Assembly (NCBI GenBank): GCA_023428915.1
Contig: JAEYWL010000058.1
Coordinates: forward strand, 1 to 62,758
Direction: 5' to 3'
DNA from: Verrucomicrobiota bacterium
GTDB lineage: Bacteria > Chlamydiota > Chlamydiia > Chlamydiales > JAEYWL01
Length of the DNA: 62,758 bases
Position numbers and translations under genes: made by a program. Below the pieces are notes generated by a model. The model did not search any database, was not told where the DNA came from, and saw only the letters and a program-made list of their open reading frames with translations. Each line of letters opens with the position of its first letter. Position 1 is the first letter of the stretch. This document shows, in pieces, positions 9,914 through 17,795 of the stretch.

Positions 9914-11329
9914 ATGAATTTAACAAAAGTATTGTGTTATGGCAACGAAAAAGCCGACCAGTATTTATTGCGTATGTATAATCAGTCAAAAGGCATTACC
10001 GAATCTTTTTGCGCAAAACCGGCATGTGCTGATGGCACAAAAGAAGGATTAGCAGCCAGAACAACCCGAGCTCTAAAGGGTATGGGCCTTGAACTAGCCT
10101 GCCGTGCAGAACGGGCCGCAGCATTTGCAATCCTAAGCATTTCTATCCTGCCGCAATTGTTTTTTTTGCCGATTGTTTTTGCAGCTTCAGCCGTCCATTC
10201 AATCAAAGGCAATTTCGCCTCGCGCTTTGCACAGGCTTATTTTGCCCTAATTTATAAAGAATTGTGTATTCTTGGCGAGCTGCTGCCTTCCATGGCTGCA
10301 CCGGCTTTTAAGCCCACGTTTATTCCCGCTAATGCCTTTAGCTTAATGAAAATGGTAACCCCGCTAGAGCAGTACCAAATCGCAACCTCTCTTGCTTGGA
10401 GAAGCTCCTATGCCCGTTACAAGCAAGCAAAACTTATGCAAAGCAACCTTGGAGTGCCTCAAGATTCATATAAAGCACGAGAAATATTTAAAGAGTTAGC
10501 TAGTAAAGGAGACGCAAAAGCCCACTATCGGCTTGGTAAGAATTATAAATATTCCGATATATTTCCGCAAAACCTTGAAAAAGCCTTTAAGCATTTAAAG
10601 ATTGCTTCAGATAAAGGATTGGGCAAAGCTTCAAGGATGTTAGCAGCAGACTTTAAATATCAAGTCTTTAAACCCTCCGGCGGCAATAGCTCGCAAACGC
10701 TGTATGAAAAGGGGGCTGAGCAAGGGGATAGATATGCACAATATGAACTCGCCCTTACTCTTGCAAAAGATAGCAATAAAGGAAAAGCCAATAAAGGGAT
10801 AAGACAGCTAGAGGAAATTACCACCTGGCATACTCAAGAAGCTGTTTATGCTGCTATCAGCTTAGCTTCGCTCTATCGTTCCGGGACAGTATGGATTGAT
10901 CCAACTGCACCTGCCTCAGAAGCCAAAGCACTATATTGGGCTAAGAAACTTTTAAATGAAGACCTATTTCTGAATAAACGTACCAATGAGGATGATCGTC
11001 AAAAAATAAATGGTTCTATCGCTATTGCTGCTATCTATGAGAAAAAATTAGAAAAAATAAAAATTGATTCAAAGGCTTATGAGGCGCAATGGCCGCAAAT
11101 GATCGAAGATCTTAAAAAAGCTGATTCTTACGGCGGGGCCTGCTATTTCTTAGGCTGCATTTATTATGAAGGGATCTTAGTTAAAGCAGACGTCAAAGAA
11201 GCTGAACGCTATCTTGTCAAGGCCCTTGCAGACCCTTATCATAGAAAATATATAGAGGCCCGCGAGCTTTTAGCTAAAATTAGACATCCTATTGCCGCTA
11301 AAGTGCCATTACTAAATAGATTTATATAA
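9914..11329 (+). CDS. Sel1-repeat protein with hydrophobic N-terminal region (paralog 1 of 3)
   Basis: 471 residues. An N-terminal block (about 1-130) is shared by all three tandem paralogs and holds two hydrophobic segments (about 68-96 and 105-128). The rest is a helical solenoid with Sel1-like units, for example AREIFKELASKGDAKAHYRLG and ALYWAKKLLNEDLF, ending KIRHPIAAKVPLLNRFI. Sel1 repeats are protein-interaction platforms. There is no cleavable signal peptide; the paired hydrophobic segments recall chlamydial membrane-inserted effectors (Inc proteins), but that is only a resemblance. AAGGA lies upstream of the ATG at some distance. Paralog 2 follows after 19 bp. Function unknown. Confidence 0.8.
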   Translation: MNLTKVLCYGNEKADQYLLRMYNQSKGITESFCAKPACADGTKEGLAARTTRALKGMGLELACRAERAAAFAILSISILPQLFFLPIVFAASAVHSIKGNFASRFAQAYFALIYKELCILGELLPSMAAPAFKPTFIPANAFSLMKMVTPLEQYQIATSLAWRSSYARYKQAKLMQSNLGVPQDSYKAREIFKELASKGDAKAHYRLGKNYKYSDIFPQNLEKAFKHLKIASDKGLGKASRMLAADFKYQVFKPSGGNSSQTLYEKGAEQGDRYAQYELALTLAKDSNKGKANKGIRQLEEITTWHTQEAVYAAISLASLYRSGTVWIDPTAPASEAKALYWAKKLLNEDLFLNKRTNEDDRQKINGSIAIAAIYEKKLEKIKIDSKAYEAQWPQMIEDLKKADSYGGACYFLGCIYYEGILVKADVKEAERYLVKALADPYHRKYIEARELLAKIRHPIAAKVPLLNRFI

Positions 11330-11348
11330 TAAAAATTTTGGGGAAAAG

Positions 11349-12779
11349 ATGATGAATTTAACAAAGACCTTGCAATACTGCAGCGAAAAAGCTGATCAGT
11401 ATTTGCTGCGCATGTACAACCAATCAAAAGACATTACCGGCGCTTTTTGCGCCAAAGCCCCAGCAGCTGATGGCGCCAAAGAAGGATTAGCGGCCAGGGC
11501 AACTAGAGCCGTAAAAGGTGTTGGCTTGGAAGTTGCCTGCCGTGCTGAAAGGGCTGCGGCATTCGTACTGCTATCTGTTGCCGTGCTGCCGCAGCTGTTC
11601 TTTTTGCCGATCGCATTTGCAGCTTCTGCCGGGAGCTTAATTAAAGGCAATTTTGTGTCGCGGTTTGCTTTAACCTATTTAACTTTGGTCCATAAAGAGC
11701 TCTGCATTTTGGGCGAGTTATTGCCTTCAATGGTTTCACCGGCCTTTAGACCAGCTTTTATTCCAGCGAATGCTCTCGCCATAGCAAAAAAGGTAAAGCC
11801 AGCGGAACGGTATAAGATTTTCTCCTCTATTGCTTGGAGAAGCAGCCAAGCTTTCTATAAGCAGGCAAAATTACTGCAAAGCGGGCTTGCAGGAGTCCCT
11901 AAGGATACTTATAAAGCCGAAGAGATGTTCGGAAAGTTAGCCAGCCAAGGGAATGCCAAAGCACATTACCGCCTAGGAATGAGCTACCAAACTGATGGGG
12001 TTTTTGCCAAAGATCTGAGAAAAGCTTTTGCACATCTTAAAATTGCTTCTGAAAAAGGACTCGGTAAAGCTTCGAACGAAATGGCTAAAGCATTTCAAAA
12101 AGGCGTCTTTAAAAGCACTGATGAAAATGACAAATATACCTGGTATAAAAAAGGGGCTGAGCAAGGAAATCTCTATTGCCAATACTCGCATGCTTTTTTT
12201 CAAGTTTTAAACCCTGACAGGGAGAAGGCCAGCCAAGGACTGATGCAGCTCGAAAAAATGACCTCTGTAGATACTGTGGAGGCTGTTTTTGCAGCTGATA
12301 GTTTGTTTGAGTTCTATTTTGGAGAGAAAGGTCCTTGCATGGTTATCAACCCTGCCGATGCATTCTATGAAGCTAAAGCTCTTCATTGGGCAAAAAAGCT
12401 CTTAAATGAAGAGTTAGCGCTGAATGAGAAAGCAAAAAAGGCCATTTCTCAAAAACGTACAGGGGCTGTCGCTTTGGCTAAAATCTATGAAAAACGATTT
12501 GTTAAAACAAAAGCAGATCCCAAAGTCTACGCTGCAGAATGGCCGCAAATGATTGAAGAGCTTAAAGCGGTAGCTAACGACAGCTACCGAGCTTGCCTGC
12601 TTTTAGGCCGCATTTATTATGAGGGAATTTTAGTAAAAGCTGATGTCAAATTAGCTGAAGAATACCTGAAAAAAATTTCTGACGATTTCCCACGTGCTAA
12701 AGAAGCCAAAGAGCTGCTAAATAGAATTCAGCATCCTATAGGAACAAGGATCCCTCTTTTAAGCAGACGGTATAGCTAA
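11349..12779 (+). CDS. Sel1-repeat protein with hydrophobic N-terminal region (paralog 2 of 3)
   Basis: 476 residues, with the same plan as its neighbours: conserved N-terminal block with two hydrophobic segments, then Sel1-like units (AEEMFGKLASQGNAKAHYRL near 195) and the family ending IQHPIGTRIPLLSR. The first roughly 90 residues are almost identical to paralog 3 and nearly so in DNA, whereas the solenoid parts differ. Start choice: two ATG codons in tandem after GGGGAAAAG; the second (11352) aligns with the MNLTK start of the other two paralogs and may be the real one. The 19-bp gap suggests cotranscription with paralog 1. Confidence 0.8.
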   Translation: MMNLTKTLQYCSEKADQYLLRMYNQSKDITGAFCAKAPAADGAKEGLAARATRAVKGVGLEVACRAERAAAFVLLSVAVLPQLFFLPIAFAASAGSLIKGNFVSRFALTYLTLVHKELCILGELLPSMVSPAFRPAFIPANALAIAKKVKPAERYKIFSSIAWRSSQAFYKQAKLLQSGLAGVPKDTYKAEEMFGKLASQGNAKAHYRLGMSYQTDGVFAKDLRKAFAHLKIASEKGLGKASNEMAKAFQKGVFKSTDENDKYTWYKKGAEQGNLYCQYSHAFFQVLNPDREKASQGLMQLEKMTSVDTVEAVFAADSLFEFYFGEKGPCMVINPADAFYEAKALHWAKKLLNEELALNEKAKKAISQKRTGAVALAKIYEKRFVKTKADPKVYAAEWPQMIEELKAVANDSYRACLLLGRIYYEGILVKADVKLAEEYLKKISDDFPRAKEAKELLNRIQHPIGTRIPLLSRRYS

Positions 12780-12797
12780 TAACAGAAAATCAGCATC

Positions 12798-12826
12798 ATC
12801 CGTGGTATTTAAATAGTACCATGGAT
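12798..12826 (+). promoter_or_regulatory. Stem-loop in the leader of the third Sel1 gene
   Basis: A 10-bp stem pairs 798-807 with 817-826 (offset 12000) around a 9-nt loop TTTAAATAG, with one G-U pair. It sits between paralogs 2 and 3, 14 bp before the third ATG. It has no U-tract, so it is more likely an mRNA processing or attenuating structure than a terminator. The role is inferred from position only. Confidence 0.45.
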
Positions 12827-12840
12827 AATTTGGAGTCAAA

Positions 12841-14274
12841 ATGAATTTAACAAAACTGCTTCATACCGGCAGCGAAAAAGCCGACCAGTATTTGCTGCGC
12901 ATGTACAACCAATCAAAAGACATTACTGGCGCTTTTTGCGCCAAAGCCCCGGCAGCTGACGGCGCCAAAGAAGGATTAGCGGCCAGGGCTGCAAGAGCTG
13001 TAAAAGGCGTTGGATTGGAAGTTGCCTGCCGCGCTGAAAGGGCCGCCGTATTCGTACTGCTATCTGTTGCCGTGCTGCCGCAGCTGCTTTTTTTGCCGAT
13101 CGCATTTGCAGCCTCAGCCAGCCGCCTGATAAGGAGTAGTTTTATTTCCCATTGTGCTTTAGCTTACTTCAGCTTAGTGCATAAAGAGCTCTGCATTCTT
13201 GGTGAATTGCTTCCAGCCATGTTAACACCTACTTTTAAACCGACTTTTATCTCAACAAATGCCTTTAATTTAGCTAAGAAAGTCAATTGTGAAGAGCAAT
13301 ATCAAATTTACTCTTCCATTGCATGGAGAAGCTCCTACGCATCCTATAAACAGGCAAAGCTTTTGCAAATCGGATTTGGCGTACCTGAAGATAAATACAA
13401 AGCAAAAGAAATATTTAAAAAATTAGCTTCTCAGGGCATAGCTAAAGCGCATTATCGTTTAGGGATGATTTATCAATACGATGGCGTCTTTAAGCAAAAC
13501 CCTGAAAAATCTTACGACCACCTAAAGGCTGCTTCCGACCTGCATTTGGCAAAAGCAACGCGAAAACTTGCCGAGTATTTTGCAAAAAAATATTTTCCCG
13601 TTTCCGGCGATCACAAGGCTGATAATTTTTATCAAAAAGCTGCCGAACAGGGCGATCACTATTCACAGTATAAACTAGCAGCTGCCAAGGCAATTGATCA
13701 CGATAAAAAAACGTCTTTGCAAGGTATCAAGCAGCTGGAAGCAATGCTTGATTGGGATTCAGAGATAGCTCTTGATGCAGCGGATAAATTAATCGGTTTG
13801 TATACTAGCAATACCTGCGCGTTAGTTGCAGATGGCAGCAAAGCAGAACTTGAAAACAAGGCTGTTGAATTAGCCAGAAAACTGCTGCAAAAAAGATTTT
13901 CAATCGCAAAACCGCGCTTTTTAAATCATTTCATACAAAATGGCGCCAAGCACTTGGTCGATATTTATGAAAAGCGTCTAGACTTACTGAAAAAAGATCC
14001 TGCTGCGCATAAGCAAGAATGGCCGCAAATGATAACGGATCTTAAAGAGGCTGCAGTCATAACGAATCACGCCTCATATCTATTGGGCCGCATTTATGCT
14101 GAAGGGATTATGGTGGAAAAAGACCCTAAACAGGCAGCTGAGCACTTTAAAATAGCAGCTCGTGCTGACGGGCTGTCGTATAACAACCCTAGAGGGTTTG
14201 CGGCTTACCAGTTGCTGAAAGAAATTGAACATCCGATTGCGAATAAAATACCGCTGGTCAGTCGGTTTATTTAA
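12841..14274 (+). CDS. Sel1-repeat protein with hydrophobic N-terminal region (paralog 3 of 3)
   Basis: 477 residues with the shared N-terminal block (paired hydrophobic segments at about 68-96 and 105-128) followed by Sel1-like units such as AKEIFKKLASQGIAKAHYRL and HASYLLGRIYAEGIMVEKDP. It ends with the family signature EHPIANKIPLVSRFI. GGAG lies 7 bp before the ATG. The N-terminus is almost identical to that of paralog 2, while the C-terminal solenoid has diverged most in this copy. The gene converges on the Rsm22-like gene. The target is unknown. Confidence 0.8.
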   Translation: MNLTKLLHTGSEKADQYLLRMYNQSKDITGAFCAKAPAADGAKEGLAARAARAVKGVGLEVACRAERAAVFVLLSVAVLPQLLFLPIAFAASASRLIRSSFISHCALAYFSLVHKELCILGELLPAMLTPTFKPTFISTNAFNLAKKVNCEEQYQIYSSIAWRSSYASYKQAKLLQIGFGVPEDKYKAKEIFKKLASQGIAKAHYRLGMIYQYDGVFKQNPEKSYDHLKAASDLHLAKATRKLAEYFAKKYFPVSGDHKADNFYQKAAEQGDHYSQYKLAAAKAIDHDKKTSLQGIKQLEAMLDWDSEIALDAADKLIGLYTSNTCALVADGSKAELENKAVELARKLLQKRFSIAKPRFLNHFIQNGAKHLVDIYEKRLDLLKKDPAAHKQEWPQMITDLKEAAVITNHASYLLGRIYAEGIMVEKDPKQAAEHFKIAARADGLSYNNPRGFAAYQLLKEIEHPIANKIPLVSRFI

Positions 14275-14292
14275 TCAATTAAAGAAGCTTAT

Positions 14293-14345
14293 GTGCATTT
14301 CAAGCCTGTCGCCTAATTGTCTTCAGGCTTTGCACGTAATCTCCC
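14293..14345. terminator. Convergent-gene stem-loop
   Basis: GTGCA..AAGCCTG (14293-14308) pairs with CAGGCTT..TGCAC (14334-14345) around a 25-nt loop. It lies between the third Sel1 gene and the end of the convergent methyltransferase gene, whose stop it overlaps. There is no clear U-tract, so Rho-independent termination is only a possibility. Confidence 0.4.
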
Positions 14346-15299
14346 TGGCTCCCAGGGGGCGCCCCAGTCGGATTTTTTGGCGGCTTTGTATAAGGAGCCT
14401 TGCTTTTTAGATATGGTTTCTTTAAGGATTTGCCCTTGCTGGCATAATGTCAGGGTGAGATGTCCTGAATGTTTCTCGGGGAAACGGACAATTCTGGCCT
14501 CAGGCAACTGTTCAGGGGTTTTGCCTGCTGCAATGTAAGAGAACTTTTCATCTTCATAGCCCAGCTCCCCCTGCTTGCTGCGCCGATGTTCGCTGCTGCG
14601 TTCCACCCGGGCATAAAAATGGCACCAGTCTCCTTGCGAGGCCATTGGGCAGGCTAAATGGTGCGGACAGGGGGCCAATAGCCTGGCCTGTTGCTGCAGC
14701 AGCCAATCGCGATAACGCACAATACCTCCAAAGCCTTGAGGCGTGCCCGGCTCGATAATAAGCAGTACTTGTGCTTTTTCCCAGGCATTAGCCACAATGT
14801 GCATGGCATCTTCCGGTTTTAGCTCATTAAGCACATAGGAAAGGATGACGAGGTCGAAAGAGTCTTCAATTTGGTAGCCGGTCAAATCGGCCTGTATCCA
14901 ATTTGCTTGAAATGGGGCCTGAGAGGTTAATTTTTTGCCTAAAGAGATAAGCTGGCTGTCCCGCTCCACTAAAGCGGCGCGCTGCATATCCGGTAAAAGC
15001 GCTGCAGCGGCATGGCTGGCTGTGCCTGGGCCCGCCCCAAGATCGAGTATGCTGGTTATGGTTTGACCGGGGATTTGTTTTAAAGTATGCTGCAGGGTTG
15101 ATGCGACAGCTTCAAACGTTGCAGGCAGGCGTACGGTCAGGTAAGCAAGCCGCTGCGCCTCGCTGCTTATGCCCTGGCGTCCAGCTAAAGGGTTTTTATA
15201 CATTGCAGTCAATTCTGCCGAAGCTGCTGCCAGCGACTTTAAAGAGCTTTGGTTGAGATGTTCCGCGATGCCTTCCTTTAAATAAGCCGGTAAACTCAT
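14313..15299 (-). CDS. Rsm22/METTL17-type Fe-S methyltransferase-like protein
   Basis: 328 residues. The SAM-binding motif DLGAGPGTAS is near 86-95, and VILSYVLNELKPED follows near 151. The Cys motif of the Rsm22/METTL17 family is complete: APCPHHLACPM (Cys 211 and 217), WCHF (Cys 226) and a fourth Cys in LTLCQQG, expected to bind a [4Fe-4S] cluster. The C-terminal KKSDWGAPW also fits. Mitochondrial homologs act in small-subunit ribosome assembly, so a similar role is likely here. The start at 15299 is chosen because it forms an ATGA overlap with the upstream gene and has GGAG 9 bp before it; an in-frame ATG 15 bp upstream is the alternative. Confidence 0.85.
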   Translation of the reverse strand: MSLPAYLKEGIAEHLNQSSLKSLAAASAELTAMYKNPLAGRQGISSEAQRLAYLTVRLPATFEAVASTLQHTLKQIPGQTITSILDLGAGPGTASHAAAALLPDMQRAALVERDSQLISLGKKLTSQAPFQANWIQADLTGYQIEDSFDLVILSYVLNELKPEDAMHIVANAWEKAQVLLIIEPGTPQGFGGIVRYRDWLLQQQARLLAPCPHHLACPMASQGDWCHFYARVERSSEHRRSKQGELGYEDEKFSYIAAGKTPEQLPEARIVRFPEKHSGHLTLTLCQQGQILKETISKKQGSLYKAAKKSDWGAPWEPGRLRAKPEDN

Positions 15300-16177
15300 G
15301 GATTGTAGCTCCATTTATTTTTAGGAGTTGATTTGGAAATTTCGTAATTAATCATATTTTCAAAACCTAACGGAGCTTTTGTTTCAAATTCATACTTAAA
15401 TTCATCTTGCAATTTACTGCTTAAATTATTGAACTCAGTTTTGTATTTGTTTTTAACTTGGTTAAAATAGGAATCCCGCTTTTTCATAATGTCTTTGACA
15501 ATATTTTCATCTTCATAAAGGGCCAGCAAAAGCTCCGGGGGGAGAAGCTGAAGCCTAAAAGGTTTTTTGGCCTTACTGCAGGAGATGAATTCACCTAAAG
15601 GAGGGTATTGATCAGCTTTAAGCTGTTTTTTTTCAGCAGGCATATTGCCCAAAAGCATTTTAGCCAAGACTTCTTGCAATTGTTCATCGCTTAGTTTTAA
15701 ATTTGCGAGCTGCTTTACATTTTGCAAATTTTTGGGCAAGTCTGCGCACTTATCTATTAATTCTGCTATAAGCTGTTCCATAAAATGGGGTCTCTTATGC
15801 AGCATTTCTTTGTAAAATTCTTGTTTGCCATAAAGGATTTCAACGAGCCTCAGGAATAGAATCTTTGCATTTTCCGCATCAGCCCCATGTTGTTCGCTTA
15901 GCTGCTTATTTAAAAATAGGGCGACATTAATTTTCGAAACAGCCTTTACCTGGGTTTTAGGTTCCTGCTCCTCTTCGTCAGGTTTATCGCTTTCGATTCC
16001 TGTGTAGTTTTGATAGAGCAAGTACTGCTGGTCAGCGACAAGGTTTTGCCGTTTTTGCTGCATGTGCTCCAGGTATTGTCCTTGCAGGCCTGTTCCCACC
16101 AGGAAGGTCTGCATTTTGGCATAGCTGGTCATCCCTAGGATCATCAGCAAGGCAAATACAAACAGCAGTACGTTCAT
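15296..16177 (-). CDS. Unknown protein with N-terminal membrane anchor
   Basis: I do not recognise this 293-residue protein. Residues 2-20 form one hydrophobic segment right at the N-terminus (VLLFVFALLMILGMTSYA). A long, charged, helix-rich body follows, with many Lys, Glu and Gln. The hydrophobic start followed by an amphipathic helix looks superficially pilin-like, but no prepilin peptidase motif is present. The stop overlaps the start of the Rsm22-like gene (ATGA), and the gene starts 9 bp after the permease stop, so three genes probably share an operon. Confidence 0.7.
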   Translation of the reverse strand: MNVLLFVFALLMILGMTSYAKMQTFLVGTGLQGQYLEHMQQKRQNLVADQQYLLYQNYTGIESDKPDEEEQEPKTQVKAVSKINVALFLNKQLSEQHGADAENAKILFLRLVEILYGKQEFYKEMLHKRPHFMEQLIAELIDKCADLPKNLQNVKQLANLKLSDEQLQEVLAKMLLGNMPAEKKQLKADQYPPLGEFISCSKAKKPFRLQLLPPELLLALYEDENIVKDIMKKRDSYFNQVKNKYKTEFNNLSSKLQDEFKYEFETKAPLGFENMINYEISKSTPKNKWSYNP

Positions 16178-16186
16178 AAGATTGTT

Positions 16187-17467
16187 CTACATTAAACCCT
16201 TATGCTTGCGGTAAAAGTATACCGGTATTCCGCAAAGCGTAAACAAACTGGCAACTAGAATGGTTGCAAGCGAGGTTTCGTAAATCACCCAGGAGCAAAA
16301 TAAAAGAGCGGCTATGCCATAGGCCAAAGGCCAAAAACGGGCCATCTTTTTGCCTGGCAATAATTTTAAAAATGAGAGGCAGCAGCTTAAATATACAAAT
16401 AAAAAGGCCACGACTGAAAAATCAATAATGGTTGTCATCTGTTGCGCTAAATTTTTATCGGCTGTAAGCATTAACAGGGGAATAATTCCGGCGCAGCTGA
16501 TGAGCAAGCTCATATAGGGGGCTTCAAATTTATTTTTTTTGGAAAAAAAACGGGGCATCAGTCCATCTTCTGATAGGCCGAGCGCGATTTGTCCGCTGGC
16601 CAGCATCCAGGCATTCAAGGTGCCGATGCAAACGATAGAGGCAATTAACGAAATCATCAAGTGCCAATTGCCGCCAAAAATATATTGGGCAGCGGCAGAG
16701 TAGGGTGCGCTTGTGTTTGCCAGTTCAGCGCTGGGAATAACGCCTAAAATGCCTAAACTATTGAAGAAATATAAAATGGCAACAGAAATTGTGCCCAGGA
16801 TAATGGCTCGGGGAATAGTTTTTTCGGGGTTAACTACTGACTGTGCCGGTGTAGTGGCTGATTCCAAACCGACAAATCCCCATAATGTGAGCAATGTGAC
16901 TTGACTTAGTATATGGGGCGCCGGCAGGGATTCAATTGCCGGGGCTACTGCGATATTTTCCGCATTGAAATACATAAATGCGGCTAGCGGCATGAGCACC
17001 AAAGGAATAATTTTGAGTGCTGTCAGAATAAACTCAGCACTGCCGGCAGCTTTTATCCCTCTTAAGTTTAGCGCTGTAATCAAAAGCACAAGTAAAATTT
17101 CTAATAGAAGCGTCACTTCGGTTGAGTGCACGCCTATAATTGGGCCTAGATAACCGATACTGGTCACGATAACGGCGGTTGTACTTACCCAGGAGATGAC
17201 CCAATAAGTCCAGCCGACAAAAAAAGAGGCGGTTGAGCCAAAAGCTTCTTGCACATAAGCGTGCGGCCCGCCGGTTTTGGGAATCCAGTTGCAAAGTTGT
17301 GCAAATACAAGAGCTAAGGCAATGGCGCCTAAACCGGAAATGATCCAGCCAAGCAGGGAATACCCTCCATAGGGGGCGAGGCTGGCAGGCAGCATAAATA
17401 CGCCTGAGCCGATCTGACTGCCTGTAACTAAGGCAAATACAGGCCAAAAACCAATTTTACGAGACAT
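16187..17467 (-). CDS. APC-superfamily amino acid permease/antiporter
   Basis: 426 residues with about 12 membrane segments. The N-terminal GSQIGSGVFMLPASL is the substrate-binding motif of the APC family. The PKTGGPHAYVQEAFGS loop is close to the AdiC/CadB-type basic amino acid antiporters (compare AdiC PSPGGSYAYARRCFG). Chlamydiae encode an arginine/agmatine exchanger of this kind (AaxC), but no arginine decarboxylase gene is adjacent here, so the substrate is left open. It is likely the first gene of a three-gene minus-strand operon. Confidence 0.85.
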   Translation of the reverse strand: MSRKIGFWPVFALVTGSQIGSGVFMLPASLAPYGGYSLLGWIISGLGAIALALVFAQLCNWIPKTGGPHAYVQEAFGSTASFFVGWTYWVISWVSTTAVIVTSIGYLGPIIGVHSTEVTLLLEILLVLLITALNLRGIKAAGSAEFILTALKIIPLVLMPLAAFMYFNAENIAVAPAIESLPAPHILSQVTLLTLWGFVGLESATTPAQSVVNPEKTIPRAIILGTISVAILYFFNSLGILGVIPSAELANTSAPYSAAAQYIFGGNWHLMISLIASIVCIGTLNAWMLASGQIALGLSEDGLMPRFFSKKNKFEAPYMSLLISCAGIIPLLMLTADKNLAQQMTTIIDFSVVAFLFVYLSCCLSFLKLLPGKKMARFWPLAYGIAALLFCSWVIYETSLATILVASLFTLCGIPVYFYRKHKGLM

Positions 17468-17795
17468 TAGAGCTATTTTCCTCTTTGATCAATTGACAAT
17501 ATTAATAAGTGTTTTTTTTAGATGGAGATGTTGACTAAAGCCTCGAAAGGCTTTTGATAGAGAAGAAAATAGGCGTGTTTAATAAAACCCATAATAAATC
17601 CAATGTTGTTCAAATGATTATAATAGAGGAATTTATTATTGGCTATTCAAAAATAGCTCCATTTTCGCGCCCGTGAGTATTTATGCAACAACGCCGGTCT
17701 AAAGTAAGGTCTGTGGGAGGGGGGGGACCCCAACTGATGTGTGAATTTGCTTTTCAAGGGGCAAGGGAAATAAACCTTGCGCCCTTTTTTTAATA
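17468..17795 (+). ncRNA. Intergenic region with candidate plus-strand small RNA
   Basis: No protein gene fits here. Both flanking genes are on the minus strand, yet a strong plus-strand intrinsic terminator ends at about 17792. A TATAAT box stands at 17619-17624; no good -35 box is visible. A transcript from about 17631 to 17792 (roughly 160 nt) would include a G-rich stretch (17714-17727) followed by CCCC. I do not recognise 6S RNA, SRP RNA, RNase P RNA or tmRNA. The call is a hypothesis from the paired promoter-like and terminator signals. Confidence 0.3.
17756..17792 (+). terminator. Orphan intrinsic terminator
   Basis: GGGGCAAGG (17758-17766) pairs with CCTTGC-G-CCC (17775-17784, one bulged G) round GAAATAAA, followed by eight T. 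The U-tract is on the plus strand only; read from the minus strand the hairpin is followed by TTGAAAAG, so it does not serve the minus-strand MFS gene well. No plus-strand gene is visible upstream. Confidence 0.7.

Noticed and set aside
15296..16177. Pseudopilin or GspK candidate because of the hydrophobic N-terminus
   Set aside because: No prepilin motif and no Glu at +5; located far from the secretion operon.
17714..17730. G-run (GGGAGGGGGGGGACCCC) as quadruplex or sequencing artefact
   Set aside because: Only one long G-run, so no clear four-tract quadruplex; noted only as part of the candidate small RNA.
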